From the NCBI GenBank assembly GCA_034620365.1, contig JAQGEQ010000045.1, positions 372,001-436,000 on the forward strand: a DNA stretch of 64,000 nt, in the 5' to 3' direction. The position numbers were made by a program, and so were the translations under genes. Below are positions 47,260 to 59,993 of the stretch, in pieces (within the stretch, counting starts at the first letter, position 1; every line of letters starts with the position of its first letter). A model generated the notes under the pieces. The model was not told the DNA's origin. It saw nothing but the letters and a program-made list of their open reading frames with translations, and made no database searches. Source of the stretch: Pegea sp. RAD2-039. Lineage: Eukaryota > Chordata > Thaliacea > Salpida > Salpidae.

Positions 47260-50200
47260 TCAGCACAAATCTTCATCTGAATCAAAATGGTCTTCAGTTT
47301 TCAGTTTTAAATTGAGAAATTTATTTCGTCCGGAGTTTGACCTTGTTGAGCGTCCTAAGAGTTCAGCCCTGGCATTTGCGAGGACATATTTACGATTGTG
47401 GTTATTCTTTGATGATAAAGGAACTTTAGAAGTTTCCAAACCAGTTAGCAACTGCTTATTGGAGTTGATAGGAGGTGGTAGAAGCAAACTCTTCGAATTG
47501 AAACAAATTAGATCAATTAGTATCTTCATAAATCTCACCTTCTTCATAAGATCATCTTCATTTGATGTATCTTCAATGTTTTGTTGCTTCGTTTGACTTG
47601 TTTGAAATAATTGTTGGCGTTTTGATCTCAAATTCTCTTTTTTTATCTAAATATATGAGAAAAAAGCTTTGTTCGCGGAAAAATATCTTTTTCATCATTT
47701 AGACGCTAAAATAACTTTTTAAATGTAAACAGATATACTTTAGGTGATTTGGAATGCTTCAATTGTTCTTCAGTTGGTAATTTGAGACTTGAATTTGTTT
47801 CTGCAAAGAAATTGTGATCATTTAAATGATCATAAACTAAATCTCCAACCTGTTGAAACTTCACTGAACGTAGGAGAATTCTTTGCAGGTATCTTTCTAA
47901 CTTGATTCAAACTTCTTACAATTTCAATCGGTCTAGTTTGCACATAACTAAAAAGTGAAGTGAAGATTAAATCAGAAATAAAAATCCATAAACCTACACA
48001 GACGGCTGAGATAACTGTTTGACCCTTCCATTAATCAGGGACTTTAAATTCGAAAGAGTGGTCCGTAAGTCCGGAGTTGTCAGCCCAAAATGGAAGCGCA
48101 GTTGAGCGATATTCTTGTTGAGCAAAAAAAATCCGTATTTGAAGATCATTCGCTCTTTGCTTCCCTTGTAGTGAAGTGGGAATCTGGAGGTTGGGGGAAA
48201 AGTTAAAAAAGGCCAAAATGGGACTGAAAATCACATTCGATTTTTTTCGATGGGAATATCAGGAGTTGCATGATCATAAACCGTTGAGGAAGATCCGTGG
48301 AAGTTGAGAGGATATCTCAGAGGGAATAAAGTAAATCGAGAAAACATGATGAGAAGTTGAACTGTGAATCCAAGCGCTACTGAAGTAGCTAGATCCTCTT
48401 TACCTGTGGAGCCAGAATGAGTTGAGACCATTTTGGGGGTAGATGGAGAAACTAACTGTTAAACTGTTCAGCATTTGGCAATTTTACATCACAGATCCGG
48501 AATTCTTTGTTAGAAGTGTCTCTTGTATCACTACAAAAAAAGATGTTGAAATATTAAGATCTGAAGATGAAGATCAATAAGAAGATGAACCTTTTGTTGG
48601 GTAGTGTTGAATGATAAGTAATTGGGAATATAGATTGAAGTTGCTCGATTAGATCTTTTTGCCGCAAGTCTCTTTGAACTTTTAAGACACGGAGATTTTC
48701 TACATTTATTTGATACTTCTTCCGAGAATTTTCAAACTCTTTATATTCTCTTTTGAATTTAACATGCTCTTCTTCAATACCTTCCTCTACAAAGACACAA
48801 ATATTTCTCAATGAGTGACAATTTTGAAGTTTTAACTTACTCAGCAATTCAACGAATTTCTTTTTCTTTTCTGATAATTCTTTTTCCTTCTTCAGTAAAT
48901 CTTTTTCATATTCCAAAAGCTTTTTTAATCTTTTTAGTTTTTCTTTTAAGTCTTCATTTTTACACTTCAAATAATTAGAAGATTAATCCTTTATATATTC
49001 AACTTCCAACTCAACTAACTTGTAATTGTAAAGTTTTTTTATTTTTCAAAATACTGTTTAGTTTTTGACTAATTTTTTCAGCGGCTTCAACATTTCTTTT
49101 TTTCATAGATTGTAGAGAAAGTATTCTAGAAATTGTTTACATCAAAAATTCAGAAAAACAAACTAAATTATGAAAGAAACTGTTTTAATAGATTTAAGTA
49201 AGTCTTAAAAAAGTGTATTCAGAAGTTAGAAACTGTTGATTGTATATTTAGATATCAAATAAAACTTCTGATGGTAATTTAAGATACACTCAACTTATAA
49301 ATATCAAAAAGTCTTACCGAATGAAGGAGAATTTGCTGTAAGACTTTCTACAAGCTGATAAGTCAAGATTTGGAAGCAAAGTTGATATAGGTAAGTGGTT
49401 GTAATGATTGATGCAGTTATAGGGAACATAAAAATAGTTCCTGATACCAACAACAACTGCATTGGAATTAAAGTGTACTGATTGATTGAAATTCTAAATA
49501 AGATAAAATCAATTAGTTATAATATTTAAAGTTTCTCAACTTACCGATTCGCCAATGCATAGTAGTTGGGACATCGGTATATCCCACTGAAGAGCTGGAA
49601 GATAGTCTCTTCCATGACTGATACAAAGACGAACAACAAAATCTGTTGATAAAATTGTTCATCTTAATTTATTTCAAAAATTCAAATTAAAAATGAAACA
49701 AACCGGTCGCTAACCCAACTTGTGAATCATAAATTTTGAAATTCGACCATTTTGGGTTTTCACAATGAAGAACATGTTCACTAGAATACAACTCTGTCAA
49801 AAAAAGAAGGAATTTGTTTGAATTTACAATCTTATAATATAAAACTAATCATTAGTCAGATATGAGTTTACATATTTACCTTTTTGTTTCATTTGCATAT
49901 TAAAATTATTAGAGCCTTGAGCAGAATGTATAGTGAAGTACAATAAAGTAGAAATATGATTTTGTGACAATCTTTCATCTAACTCAATAGATTCATTGTT
50001 AAGAGCGATTGTTAGTTTACGAATACAAATAGAATTAACATCTCGTAGTCGACACTAAAAAATAATTTGGAATTTTATAGATTTTATCAAATTATTTAGT
50101 TTTGAATCAATTCTTTTGACATCTTTGTTTAATTCAAATATTTAGCTTTTTTTAATCATAATTTACATCTTCAAGTTACTGAAAATTTTTGTAAGGATTT

Positions 50201-50521
50201 AAAAAACACAGATGAAGATCAGATAAAAATAAGAATAAAAAGAAGATGAGGATCAGATAAAGATTTTAATTAAAAGTTTATCTAAAAGCAAGATGTTGAC
50301 AGGTAGATATAAATGAAAAACAAAATGTAAAATTTCAGTATTTAAATATTATAACTAAACATTATTATCAATTAATACTGAATAATTTTAGGTTCATTTT
50401 TATTCCCTTAAAGTTTTACAATTGAGCAATTAACACATAATATTTATACATTTAAAAAAAGCACCTGTTGGAGAATTATATTATTCACTTTTGAACTTTT
50501 ACTTTCATTCGATTTTTCCAT
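47260..50521 (-). CDS. UVRAG: UVRAG homologue (UV radiation resistance-associated)
   Basis: UVRAG joins Beclin-1 and VPS34 in the class III PI3-kinase complex II, acting in autophagosome maturation and endosomal traffic. Fourteen exons, minus strand: 50521-50465, 50054-49880, 49793-49704, 49642-49545, 49493-49318, 49125-49020, 48964-48841, 48786-48591, 48530-48457, 48403-48235, 48183-48004, 47947-47850, 47800-47739, 47646-47260. Every junction keeps phase; 663 residues (human 699). A C2-like domain lies at about 20-190, a Lys/Glu-rich coiled coil at about 200-320, and a conserved ATG14/UVRAG domain with [38 protein letters not shown] and [14 protein letters not shown]. The Ser/Lys-rich tail is less conserved. 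The donor at the end of exon 11 was chosen inside the CCGTC context to keep phase. An acceptor tttgcag lies 38 bases before the ATG. Confidence 0.95.
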
Positions 50522-50729
50522 TGTTTCTTTTTAATGAAGTTAAATTATTTAAAGTGAACCTGCAAATAAAAGTTAAATGATTATTAACAAGTTAACATTG
50601 TATAAGTTTATTTGTATGAAACCTGTAAAAATAAATTCATAACTAACAGAAAAAAAAGTAAATAATCTTAAAGTTCTTAAAACTTTATGAATCATTGTTT
50701 AAATCTCAAAATAGTTCTTCATATAATTT

Positions 50730-51125
50730 TTAAATAAGAGTTTCAACTTGTTCTTCTCTTTCAGCTTCTTTATCAAAATTCATTTTATTGAAATGATACA
50801 TAATCTCATCATAAGTCATATTACAAGTTTCAATTTCTAAAATATTTCCATCATTATAAGTAACTGAAAGAACAGAATCAGATTTATCTGATAAAATAGA
50901 AGTTGATAAGAAACAGTATTGATTAGTTTCTCTGCTTTTTTCAGAGTTCAGTTTTATCCAAACTTCTTTGATGGTTTTGGAGTCTTCTCTCCAGGGATCA
51001 AACTTAAAATCAACTTTTAGAACTGATTTTAAGTTAGGTTTTGATCTAGAAACTGCTTGTAAATTTCCAGTGACAGCTTTTACAAACTTTGGTGCATTTG
51101 CAATTGTAAACGCCGGAATCTTCAT
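50730..51125 (-). CDS. MRPL53: Mitochondrial large-ribosomal-subunit protein mL53
   Basis: A mitochondrial ribosome protein of the large subunit. An uninterrupted 131-residue ORF without introns. The conserved core runs VLKVDFKFDPWREDSKTIKE, then a segment with KSRETNQYCFLS, SVTYNDGNILEIE and MTYDEIMYHFNKM. These line up with the VRVQFCPFEKN...KVRSTNLNCSV...VLFGDG...LTALEML path of vertebrate mL53. The start MKIPAFTIANAPKFVKAVTG is a plausible mitochondrial entry segment with few acidic residues. An acceptor-like ttctacag lies 17 bases before the ATG. UVRAG begins 208 bases downstream on the same strand, so the two may share a transcript. The UVRAG neighbour has no known functional tie to it. 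Confidence 0.87.
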   Translation of the reverse strand: MKIPAFTIANAPKFVKAVTGNLQAVSRSKPNLKSVLKVDFKFDPWREDSKTIKEVWIKLNSEKSRETNQYCFLSTSILSDKSDSVLSVTYNDGNILEIETCNMTYDEIMYHFNKMNFDKEAEREEQVETLI

Positions 51126-51142
51126 ATTTAAAGTTTATAGTT

Positions 51143-54100
51143 CTGTAGAAGTTTACTTTTATTAAATTTTATAAAAAAATTTATTAATAATTTACTAATT
51201 AATTTTATAAAAGATAAATTTCAGTTATTCTAAAATATTAAAAAATATAATCTTATAATAGACTTTAATTTAAAAGTATAATACAATACCAAATAATAAT
51301 TAACTAATAAAATTTTCCTTAATAAGTTTAAATAAGCATTTATTTTCATTTTTCTTACTCAAAACTTAATTTACAGATTAATATTTCTAAAATAACTTTG
51401 ATACAAAAGTAACTTTACACTTCAATACAAAAATTACCATGAAAAAGTAAAAAAATACAGCATTAATATTTATTAAAATATTTAAAAACATTGTAGTATT
51501 TACACTTAACTACAAACAAAAAATATTATAATGCTAATCTTATTAAGCAATCTATATAAGCAACAAAAACATAAATTGTACGAACTAATTAATTCATATC
51601 GACTGTCTGTACTCTTAAAACAAATAAAACTTAATTTTTTAATTAGATTTTTTTTTGAATTACAAAGTGTTTTGGTAAACAACCTAATTTTTACACCCAT
51701 ATGTTAGAACATATTATAACCCTCTATTACTAACTTGTTAAGTTTTTCTAACTAAAATGGCTGTTTCGACAAAGAACTTGGTTACAAAATTCTTTCGTAA
51801 ACTAAAAAACATACTAAAAAACTAATTGAAACTAGCAACATTCAATAAAATAAAATAAAAATTAAAAAATTAAAAGATATTCTAACGAAAAATGATATTT
51901 AAACACTAGTTACAAATTGTACATTTTTTGAAAAAGCTAACAAATGCCTTATTGAAAATCAAATCTGAATGAAAATTTAATACAAATTTTATTCTTTAGT
52001 AAATAGCTCTAGTAAATAGAATTATTGTTATTAATTTCGTCGTATAACTCAACTAGAATTATAGCTGTTCAAAAAATTATATATTAATTTTGCATAAAAT
52101 CATAAAACCATATTAGTTACTAAACGTTTAAGATAAAGTTTCCTAATAAATAACATTTATGTACATGCTTACTTTCTAAATAAGTTCAGTGCATGCTACT
52201 TTCAACTACTATTTATACAATACAAGAAGGTAGTATAAAAGCCAACATTTCTAATTAAATAACTTTAACTAGTTTATTACTACACCTAATTTACTTAATT
52301 ATGCTGATTAACTATATTTTCTATAAATACAATTTCTTGCAGATCTATAAATGCTTTTTGTAAATCACAGAGAAGTTCGCCAACAAAGTATACAACGGAA
52401 TAGAAAGATGCTACCACCAGCTGGTGGCACAGGAGCTATCAGAACGACACTCATTAGACAAATGTCTTGGATGTAGGTGGATGATGAACAAACATCGGCT
52501 AATGAGAATGTCTGAATGCAAAATGATAAAATCCAAATATTTTTTAGTTGCTGTAGTTTGTTCGAGGAGAAGTTGAATTCTCGTTTAAACGCATATTTTG
52601 GTAAAGTAAAAATAAATAAAAATCATATTTTTATACCACCTGGTTTTTATAATTTTGTACAAAAAATTTTGGTTCAATATTTCACCATCATTTCAATGGT
52701 TCCAAATGTATATTTATAAAATTTAAAGAATGAATTCGGTGAAACCTAATACATTTTTGTTATAAATGAAGTTTAGTATTTGTGGGTAGTGGTTTATAGA
52801 ATATATAATATTATAATTATAACTATAATATAGTTATTTATTTATATTTATTTAGTAAAATTGAAAATTATTATATTTTTAATCGTCTTTTTATCAGAAT
52901 TTCTTTTAAAAACTTGTTATAAAGAACAAAAACACAATTAGGAAAACTAATTGAATACAGTATGAAAAAAGAAAAATATTATCAACTAAAAAATTCCAAT
53001 TTCATTTTATTAGGAAGCACATAAATATATATTTGGTAAATTAGAGGTATTAAAGCTCAAAGCTAACTTAAAAATGATATCAAAGCCGCAGACTCAGAAT
53101 TTTTAACAACAATGAGCTTAATTTATTAATTACTTAATTTAATGTTAATCGTTAAAAGCCTTCACCATTGATGGCAAAATTTGTAATAAAACAAATATTT
53201 TGTGGACAGCGATATAAAATTTAAAGCCAAAGTACTGTATTTATTTAAATAATTTAATTTTTTTTATCAATTTTTTGTTAAGAAGAATTAGTGTTACCCA
53301 GTATTTTGAATAAAAGTTTTTTTTTTTATAAAGTTGCTATAGCATGGTATTTTAAAAGTCTGTTCAACTTTAATATAGAGCTAGAAATAAAATGGTTCTA
53401 TTTAACTTGCTTTTTTTTTCAACTCTAGTTCATCATATCAACGTAATTTTTTTATTTTTTATATAGTTTCAACTCGATATACTTTCCGTATAGCTTTTTA
53501 ATTTTACTCCATTTTCGTCTATTTTTGCAGAATCGTTTTCAATTTATTCATAGTTAATTAGCAGTTCAAGTAAATGAGTTATTTTTTAGAGTCAATTTAT
53601 TTTTTAATTACTTTGGGACTTAAAAAACATTTAAAAACTTTAATTCGTTTTGATAACTTAACAAGCAAATTAAATTTTATCATATTTTTTGTTTTTTTAT
53701 GAATTTTTATTATTATCCTTAAAAAACAAAATTTTGATATTAATTTTTTAAGTTAAAATTTTTCCATCTTATAAACAGAATGTTATAATTTGTTTTATTT
53801 ATATATAATAAAGTTTTAAATAGCCAATTTTTATTTACTTCTAGAAATAGTTTTTTTTTAATGTTAAATTAAAACAAATAATTAGAAAATATTTTGTAAT
53901 AGTTTATGATAGTAGAATGCTAGATTGGTATTTATAATTATTAGTTTTACATTTTATACATTTATGTAATGTTATTTAAAGTTCTTATGAAACAACCAAC
54001 TTATGGATTATTAATTTTTAATTAAAAGTTTTAAATGTTATTTGTAAATTTGATATTTTTTAAATAATTAATTTTTATTACATTTGTTTTATATTTTTAC

Positions 54101-54890
54101 ATTATGTAATGATAAAAATGTTTGTTATTTTTTTTAGCTTTTTTAATGTCATTAAATTATAATTAGTTATTTTTTTAAGTAATGTTATATTTTATTTAAA
54201 AAAAAATATTTCAATAAATAGTTAATAAGTAAATAATTTATACTTTTTTATAAGTAATATCTATTTTTAGACTATATTAGTTTATTTAAAAAATATAAAT
54301 TAAAATTTTTTTTTTTTTTTTAATGTTATTAAACTATTAAAATTTATTTATTTTTTATTTATATTAAACTGAAATTGTTGATGGCTAAACATTTAATAGT
54401 ATTATTATAAGTTAATAAAAATCTTAAGTATAAATTCTATTAAAAATACTACTGATTATATTTTATATAATTTTGCAGATAATATATGTTAATAAATAAA
54501 TATTTTTAAACTTAATGTACATAAAACTTTTAATTAATTCTTAACCTTAGCTCTGTAAAAAGCGAAAAAAATTGAATAAAAAAAATAGCTTAAATTATTT
54601 ATTAATTGTAATAATTAATTTAATTAATTAATTAATATAATCAATTCGAATTATCTTGTTTGAGGCAATATAATTAATCTTCATTAGTTTAATGAATAAT
54701 TTCCTACAAATTTATAATTGTTGCTTATATTGCTTAAAAAAATATGTGTTTAATTTATTATTTTATGTTTTGATATTATTTATGCTAAATAAAAATAATT
54801 AGTGATTTGAATAAGTTTAAAAGATATATATGCCTATATATATTTGTAGATGTTAATAAATCTGATATTTTGGCTTTTTTTGATTTAGTA
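51143..54890. other. Very AT-rich spacer with one coding-like island
   Basis: Long runs of A and T, with short AATT tandem stretches near 54600-54640. No gene recognised apart from the island at 52330-52515. It separates divergent genes (mL53 - and the BTB gene +), so promoters for both should lie within it. Confidence 0.5.
52330..52515. other. GC-elevated coding-like island, both strands open
   Basis: Composition stands out from the flanks. On the plus strand an ORF at 52351-52476 reads MLFVNHREVRQQSIQRNRKM then LPPAGGTGAIRTTLIRQM, after an acceptor-like ttgcag. On the minus strand, after an acceptor-like ctgatag, a 47-codon frame reads HQLVVASFYSVVYFVGELLC then DLQKAFIDLQEIV to a TAA; this would suit the last exon of a membrane protein. 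I cannot tell which strand is real, and found no partner exons. Confidence 0.3.
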
Positions 54891-54914
54891 GCTTATTTTT
54901 TTTTAATATACAAA

Positions 54915-57852
54915 ATGGACTCAGAAAGTTATCATTTAAAACATGCCTTGACTCTGGTAAGTTTACTTTTTTATTAATTTTATGAAATTTTTTGCTTCAT
55001 TAAAAAATAAACTAAACATTTTTTTAGGCAGAGAAATTATATATCCAAAGAAAATCAGGGCAACATTGTGATGTTTGCATATGCATCAATGAAACAAGAT
55101 TTTTAGCTCATAAGTGTGTTCTCTCTGCGAGCAGTACAAAATTAGATAACTTAATTTTGGTAAAGTTTAAACTTTCTTATTCTATTGTTTACTGCTTTAT
55201 ATAACAAAATATTGTTTTCAATTATTGTTAAATATTTATAGTATTTATTTATTTTATCATTCTTTTTAAATTGTTGGTTTTATTTGATTAGCTGAGTTTT
55301 TTATTAATTTTGTAATTAAAAATTATCTTTATTATCTCTATTTTGTAATAATATTTGGTAATCTCTATTTTGTAATAATATTTGGTAATCTTATTTTGTA
55401 ATTATGTTTTGTAATTATATTTTAGGAGGCTACAAAGAAGAATGGAATTGGACGAGCAATTGAAATTGAACTAAATGATCTTGACCATAATGGTTTTGAG
55501 GTAAAACCAGCTCAGTTTAAAACCAAAATGAAAAAAATGATTTTTTGTATATAAAAAAGTAGTATAAAATTATACATAAATATGAAAATAATTAATAAAA
55601 TATATTATTATTTACTAATTATAAAGGATAATATATTTAGCTATTTATTTTATTTCAAAGATACTTGCTTTAAAATCCATCTAGAAAGCACCATCTAATT
55701 CGCAAGTTTTTCCAGCACGTGTTGGAATATTTTTACAAAGGAAATATCGATTGTAATTCACAAGTTTTGCTTTCTGTTCTTAATGTCGCTAACTACCTTG
55801 ACCTTCGGGAGCTTGTTAAAAGATGTTCGGAGCTATTAAGTATCACAATCAGACCAGAACCAATTGATACAGAAACAACCAAAGTAAGTTTTTCTTTCTT
55901 CAGTTAAACTGATTTTTTTGTAATTTATTTGTAAATATTTTGTTTATTAAATCGTTTAGTTTAGTTTTTATCTATTTATCAGTTACTTGAAACTTTTTTA
56001 CTGTTCCTTTATTGTTTCTGCATTGAGCAGGAAGGTACTTATGTTGTAATATTCATTTGTGACAAATTACTCATCTCAAATACTTTATTTTCAAACAAAT
56101 TAATCATTTTCGCTGGTCTTAAAAAATATTTTCTAAACTTCAACCTTCGGGATAACTTTGAATTGAAGTAACTTCTTTTTTTCTTTTTCAGTCACTTTCA
56201 AACCTGACAACTATTCGTAAGTATCTTTGAAATATTTTTATCTTTTACAAATTCTTCTTTTTACTTAGAACATGTAGAGCATTCTATCCTAAAAGAACAT
56301 TCGAAAAAAGACACCAATATCATCTTGGTAAGTTTCCTAAAAACTTTCTTTTTTTATTCTTATTTTTTAAATAATTTTTAGAATGAAACTGGAAGTCACT
56401 TAGACACCTCTAAGCTTTCACCAAACAGCAGCATCCCTGTCATCTATCAGTAAGTCTCTCATCTTTTTCTACTTTTCAAATAAAGTTTTTAATACAAATA
56501 AATCCTATAAAAGTCCAGATTTAATCTCTATAACTCCCAGCGTCTTCAAAAACCATTTTCTCAACCATTTCAATGAATTTATCCACCAGCACTTCAACCA
56601 CCGATAGTCAATCCTACAACCACCCAACTTCATCACCAATTCAATTATGTGATACTGACGTCATCGACATCGCGATGCCATGCGCAAGTACAATGGTTGG
56701 AAGTCGAGAACTGATCAACACAATCCCTGTCAATGTGGAAGCAGTTGATCGATTCAACTCAAACGGAGGCAGTAAAGACTGCAAGACCATGATGGAGCAG
56801 GTTTCAATCTTCATCATCAATCCATTCATCTTCTGTAATCATTTGTTCAGGTGGGTCGTCTTCGACTACAACATCAACAACTACAAATGCTCAAACAACA
56901 ACAACAGCAACAACAACAACAAGAACTACTGAAACAACAACACGCTTATGCTACTTTTAGTAACGACTCAACTCTACTTGTTTCAGAAGCAAAAAAAGCC
57001 AGGTGAGTTGACAACAGGATGAGTCTTTCATCACTCCTAAATTTATCCTAGAATGTCCAAACCATCTAAAGGATCAGATGAGCAAGCATACATCTTCAAT
57101 GGATCTTCTCATCTTCAAACTAGCGATCATTTCACTAATCAACAAATTGTTAGTTCCTTAAATCAACCACGTGACAGTTGACCAGCAATTTTCTCATAGA
57201 ATTTGACCATGACCACAAACCCACGGTCAGTAAATCCTCCTGCCGACTTCAGGATTGTCACAGAAGAAGTCCGACAAGCTTTGTACGAAAAATATGATTT
57301 TTTCAAACCTGATACTCCAGTTGAATCGACTTGTGACGTAGAAGAGCTTCTTCAACGGGGGAAATCCCGGAACAGAAAAACAACTGAACAAAACTGCTTG
57401 AATGTAAGTGTTGAAGGGTTTGTTGTGATGATCATTTTTGATTTGTTCTTTAGAATACTATTCGATTGGTGCTTGATACGATGCGTATCGTCGATTCAAC
57501 AGACCCAAGAGTAGAAGACGCTCTGATATTGGTTTGTTTATCTTCAACTGAAGTATTTTTGCAAATGGTTTCGTTTTGCGCAGATTATGGACAAATTTGA
57601 AACTTTAAGGAGCCACATTAACCATCAAGAAACTAGACGAAGTCTTCGTATAAAAGTCAGACATTCAATTCATTGCAAGAAATGGAGAATTAAAAGTAAT
57701 CAAATTAAAGATTCCAACAAAATCTCATTCCAGTTTTTACAGAGAAGAAGATGCAGGAAACATCACATCTTCAATCTCAAAATGATGAATTTCCATCAAT
57801 GTTATCACTAAAAAATACACCACATAACACGGAAGACAATCTGCATGGCTGA
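54915..57852 (+). CDS. BTB-domain protein with poly-Q and unrecognised C-terminal region
   Basis: Fourteen exons in phase: 54915-54956, 55028-55159, 55426-55500, 55689-55883, 56192-56216, 56269-56327, 56382-56449, 56590-56800, 56851-57002, 57052-57148, 57200-57403, 57454-57531, 57584-57647, 57743-57852, giving 503 residues. The BTB fold covers about 10-135 (HCDVCICINETRFLAHKCVL, SASS, EYFYKGNIDC, VLNVANYLDLREL). A Ser/Thr/Pro-rich linker follows, then nine Gln in a row near residue 290, then a conserved-looking segment of about 100 residues (PADFRIVTEEVRQALYEKYD, TIRLVLDTMRIVDSTDPRVE, MDKFETLRSHINHQ). No zinc fingers, Kelch or BACK domain seen. BTB plus Ser/Gln-rich linker suggests a nuclear regulator, which is inference. 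Acceptors of exons 4, 8 and 14 were chosen to keep phase and are less certain. An acceptor tttag lies 17 bases before the ATG. Confidence 0.8.
55333..55424. repeat. Tandem repeat in BTB-gene intron 3
   Basis: A unit of about 27 bases (ctctattttgtaataata plus tttggtaat) occurs twice and then in part, ending at the exon 4-side acceptor region. Simple intronic repeat; it supplies a T-rich tract before exon 3. Confidence 0.7.
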
Positions 57853-59980
57853 GAGGATACTTTGAGAACGGATGAAGTCATATTTTGTAAATTTTAATCA
57901 AATTGATTAGTTGAATGTCCTTGATTAGAATTAGACCTCCTTTTTGCCCTAACAATTTGTATCATATCTCTTATTGTCGGCTCAGCAACTATTTTGGCGA
58001 AGCAATTCATTTAAAGATGATTTTCTTTCGGCTTCATCTTCTAACTTGTTTTAAATTATGAAAAAGATTAGGAATTTGTTCTTCATCGCTTTTAAATCTT
58101 TAATCACAAGTTTTTTAAAAATAATTTTAAGTTTTTATTAAATCATTGGTAATCACAAATTTTTTATAATTAATCGCATAAGTTAATCGAAATCAATGTT
58201 ATTTCGATTTTAGTATTTTAGATAATGTCTTCTCAATGTTTCACTCTTGTAAGCTAATACCTTTTTAATCACAATTAAAGATGCTTATATTTGAAAATGT
58301 TGTAGTAATTTCGTGACAAGTTTTTGTAGCTAAAGCAATCCAATTATAAGAAGATTTATGCTTCAAAAGAACAACTTTTAAACAAACGTGATAATTTAGC
58401 TTATTAATAAAAGCAAACACCCTGTTATGGTTTGTTATTACATTAAAACAAAATGAATTCTGTAAACCTTTGGTGTATAATAAGCTTTTTCTTATGTATC
58501 AACTGTATTAAAAATTATAAAATAACCAAATTAAGTTAGAACATGATTTGACTGTTAGTAATAACTTTCGGTATACGTATATAGGCAAGTGGTCCCAAAT
58601 TTCAAATACTTACTTTTACAAAATGTAATAGTTTCCAAAACTTTAGATTTTTATCAAATTTATATTTTTGTTAACTTCAGTATCCTGAAAATACTTTTGT
58701 AAAAATTATTTTCGTTTTATATCAAGGCCAATTAAGTTTCTTTTAAGTATATATTTATTGTAAAAATTAAACGATTGTATCTATGAATGCGTTTAAAATT
58801 CTTAACTTCAAATTCTTCAAAATGAATCCTAAATTCTAGATTTTTAAAAACTATTTTATAAAAAAACTAAAATATTAGATTTAGCTATAAAAGCTCGATA
58901 TCTTAACAGAAACTTTTATATGCAAAAATAATTATAGAAAGTTTTCTTATTTAAAAAAATGGTTTGAAAATAATCGTACAATTTTATATTTCATTTTTTT
59001 TTACAAATCTTTTTATTCAAATATCTTATATCTAACTTATGAGAAACCGCTGAAAGTAAACGTACCAATGAGACAAAATACTTATAAGCAATATTAAAAA
59101 TTCATTTATCTAAGTCACTGCTAGCTTATATTTGATAAAAATTATTATACATTTTTAGAAAAAAAACTTTTTTTAGCTTAGTTTATTTCTACTTTAAGTA
59201 TTTTTCCGAGGTTAAACAACTTAATCAGTTAACAAACAATGTCTTCAATTTTTTGCATTTAAGGCCCAATAACTACTCAGGCTAAATATGTAATACTCCA
59301 TAATAGTCTATCTTTTGGTAGTTTTATGCTCAATTGACGTAATCAACAACAATTTGTCAATTTCTGTATGTTTTGTAAAATGAATAAGTTGTTTTTTGTT
59401 TAAATTTAATGTCAATGTTAGCAATAGGGAAGACAGGTAAATCATTTCTTATTTTTGTTTATATTTTAAGCTGATATTATAAAAGCGACCTAAAATTTTG
59501 AGATAATAGTTATATAATTTTTAAATTTCTTATATATCTTGTTATCAAACTAACTTTGATCTAAAGTTTTATGATTTTTGTCTTTTTATATTCCTATAAG
59601 TAAGATGCTAAACTTGAAATTTTCTTTAAATCTTTTTGTACTTTTGTTAAAATACTTTTTCTTAAATTGCTTTTTCTTAGTAGTTCATGATAATAATAGA
59701 ATTATTCGGTATAATTTTGTATAGATTATTTTAAAACTTTTTCATTTTTTTTTATATTAGAATCTTTTAATTTCATTTTAGTGAGTTTAAATAAATAGAT
59801 AAATATAGAATGATAATAAAACATTTAATAACAAGTTTATTATTATAGTTTTTTGTGGCTTATATTTTAGTTGATTTAAAACTATAAATGTTAAATCTTC
59901 TAAAAGTTGATTTTTGAATTTTTATTTCTTATAATAATAACTTTAAAAATTCAGTTTAATTTAAAAATTATTATTTTTTT
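57853..59980. other. AT-rich spacer before FBXO9
   Basis: No gene recognised on either strand. It should contain the 3' end of the BTB gene transcript and the FBXO9 promoter. Confidence 0.5.
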
Positions 59981-59993
59981 ATAGTTTATCAAA

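Noticed and set aside
57203-57811. BEN domain in the BTB gene, by analogy with NACC1
   Set aside because: The order of conserved residues does not fit BEN when read against the family pattern; left as unrecognised.
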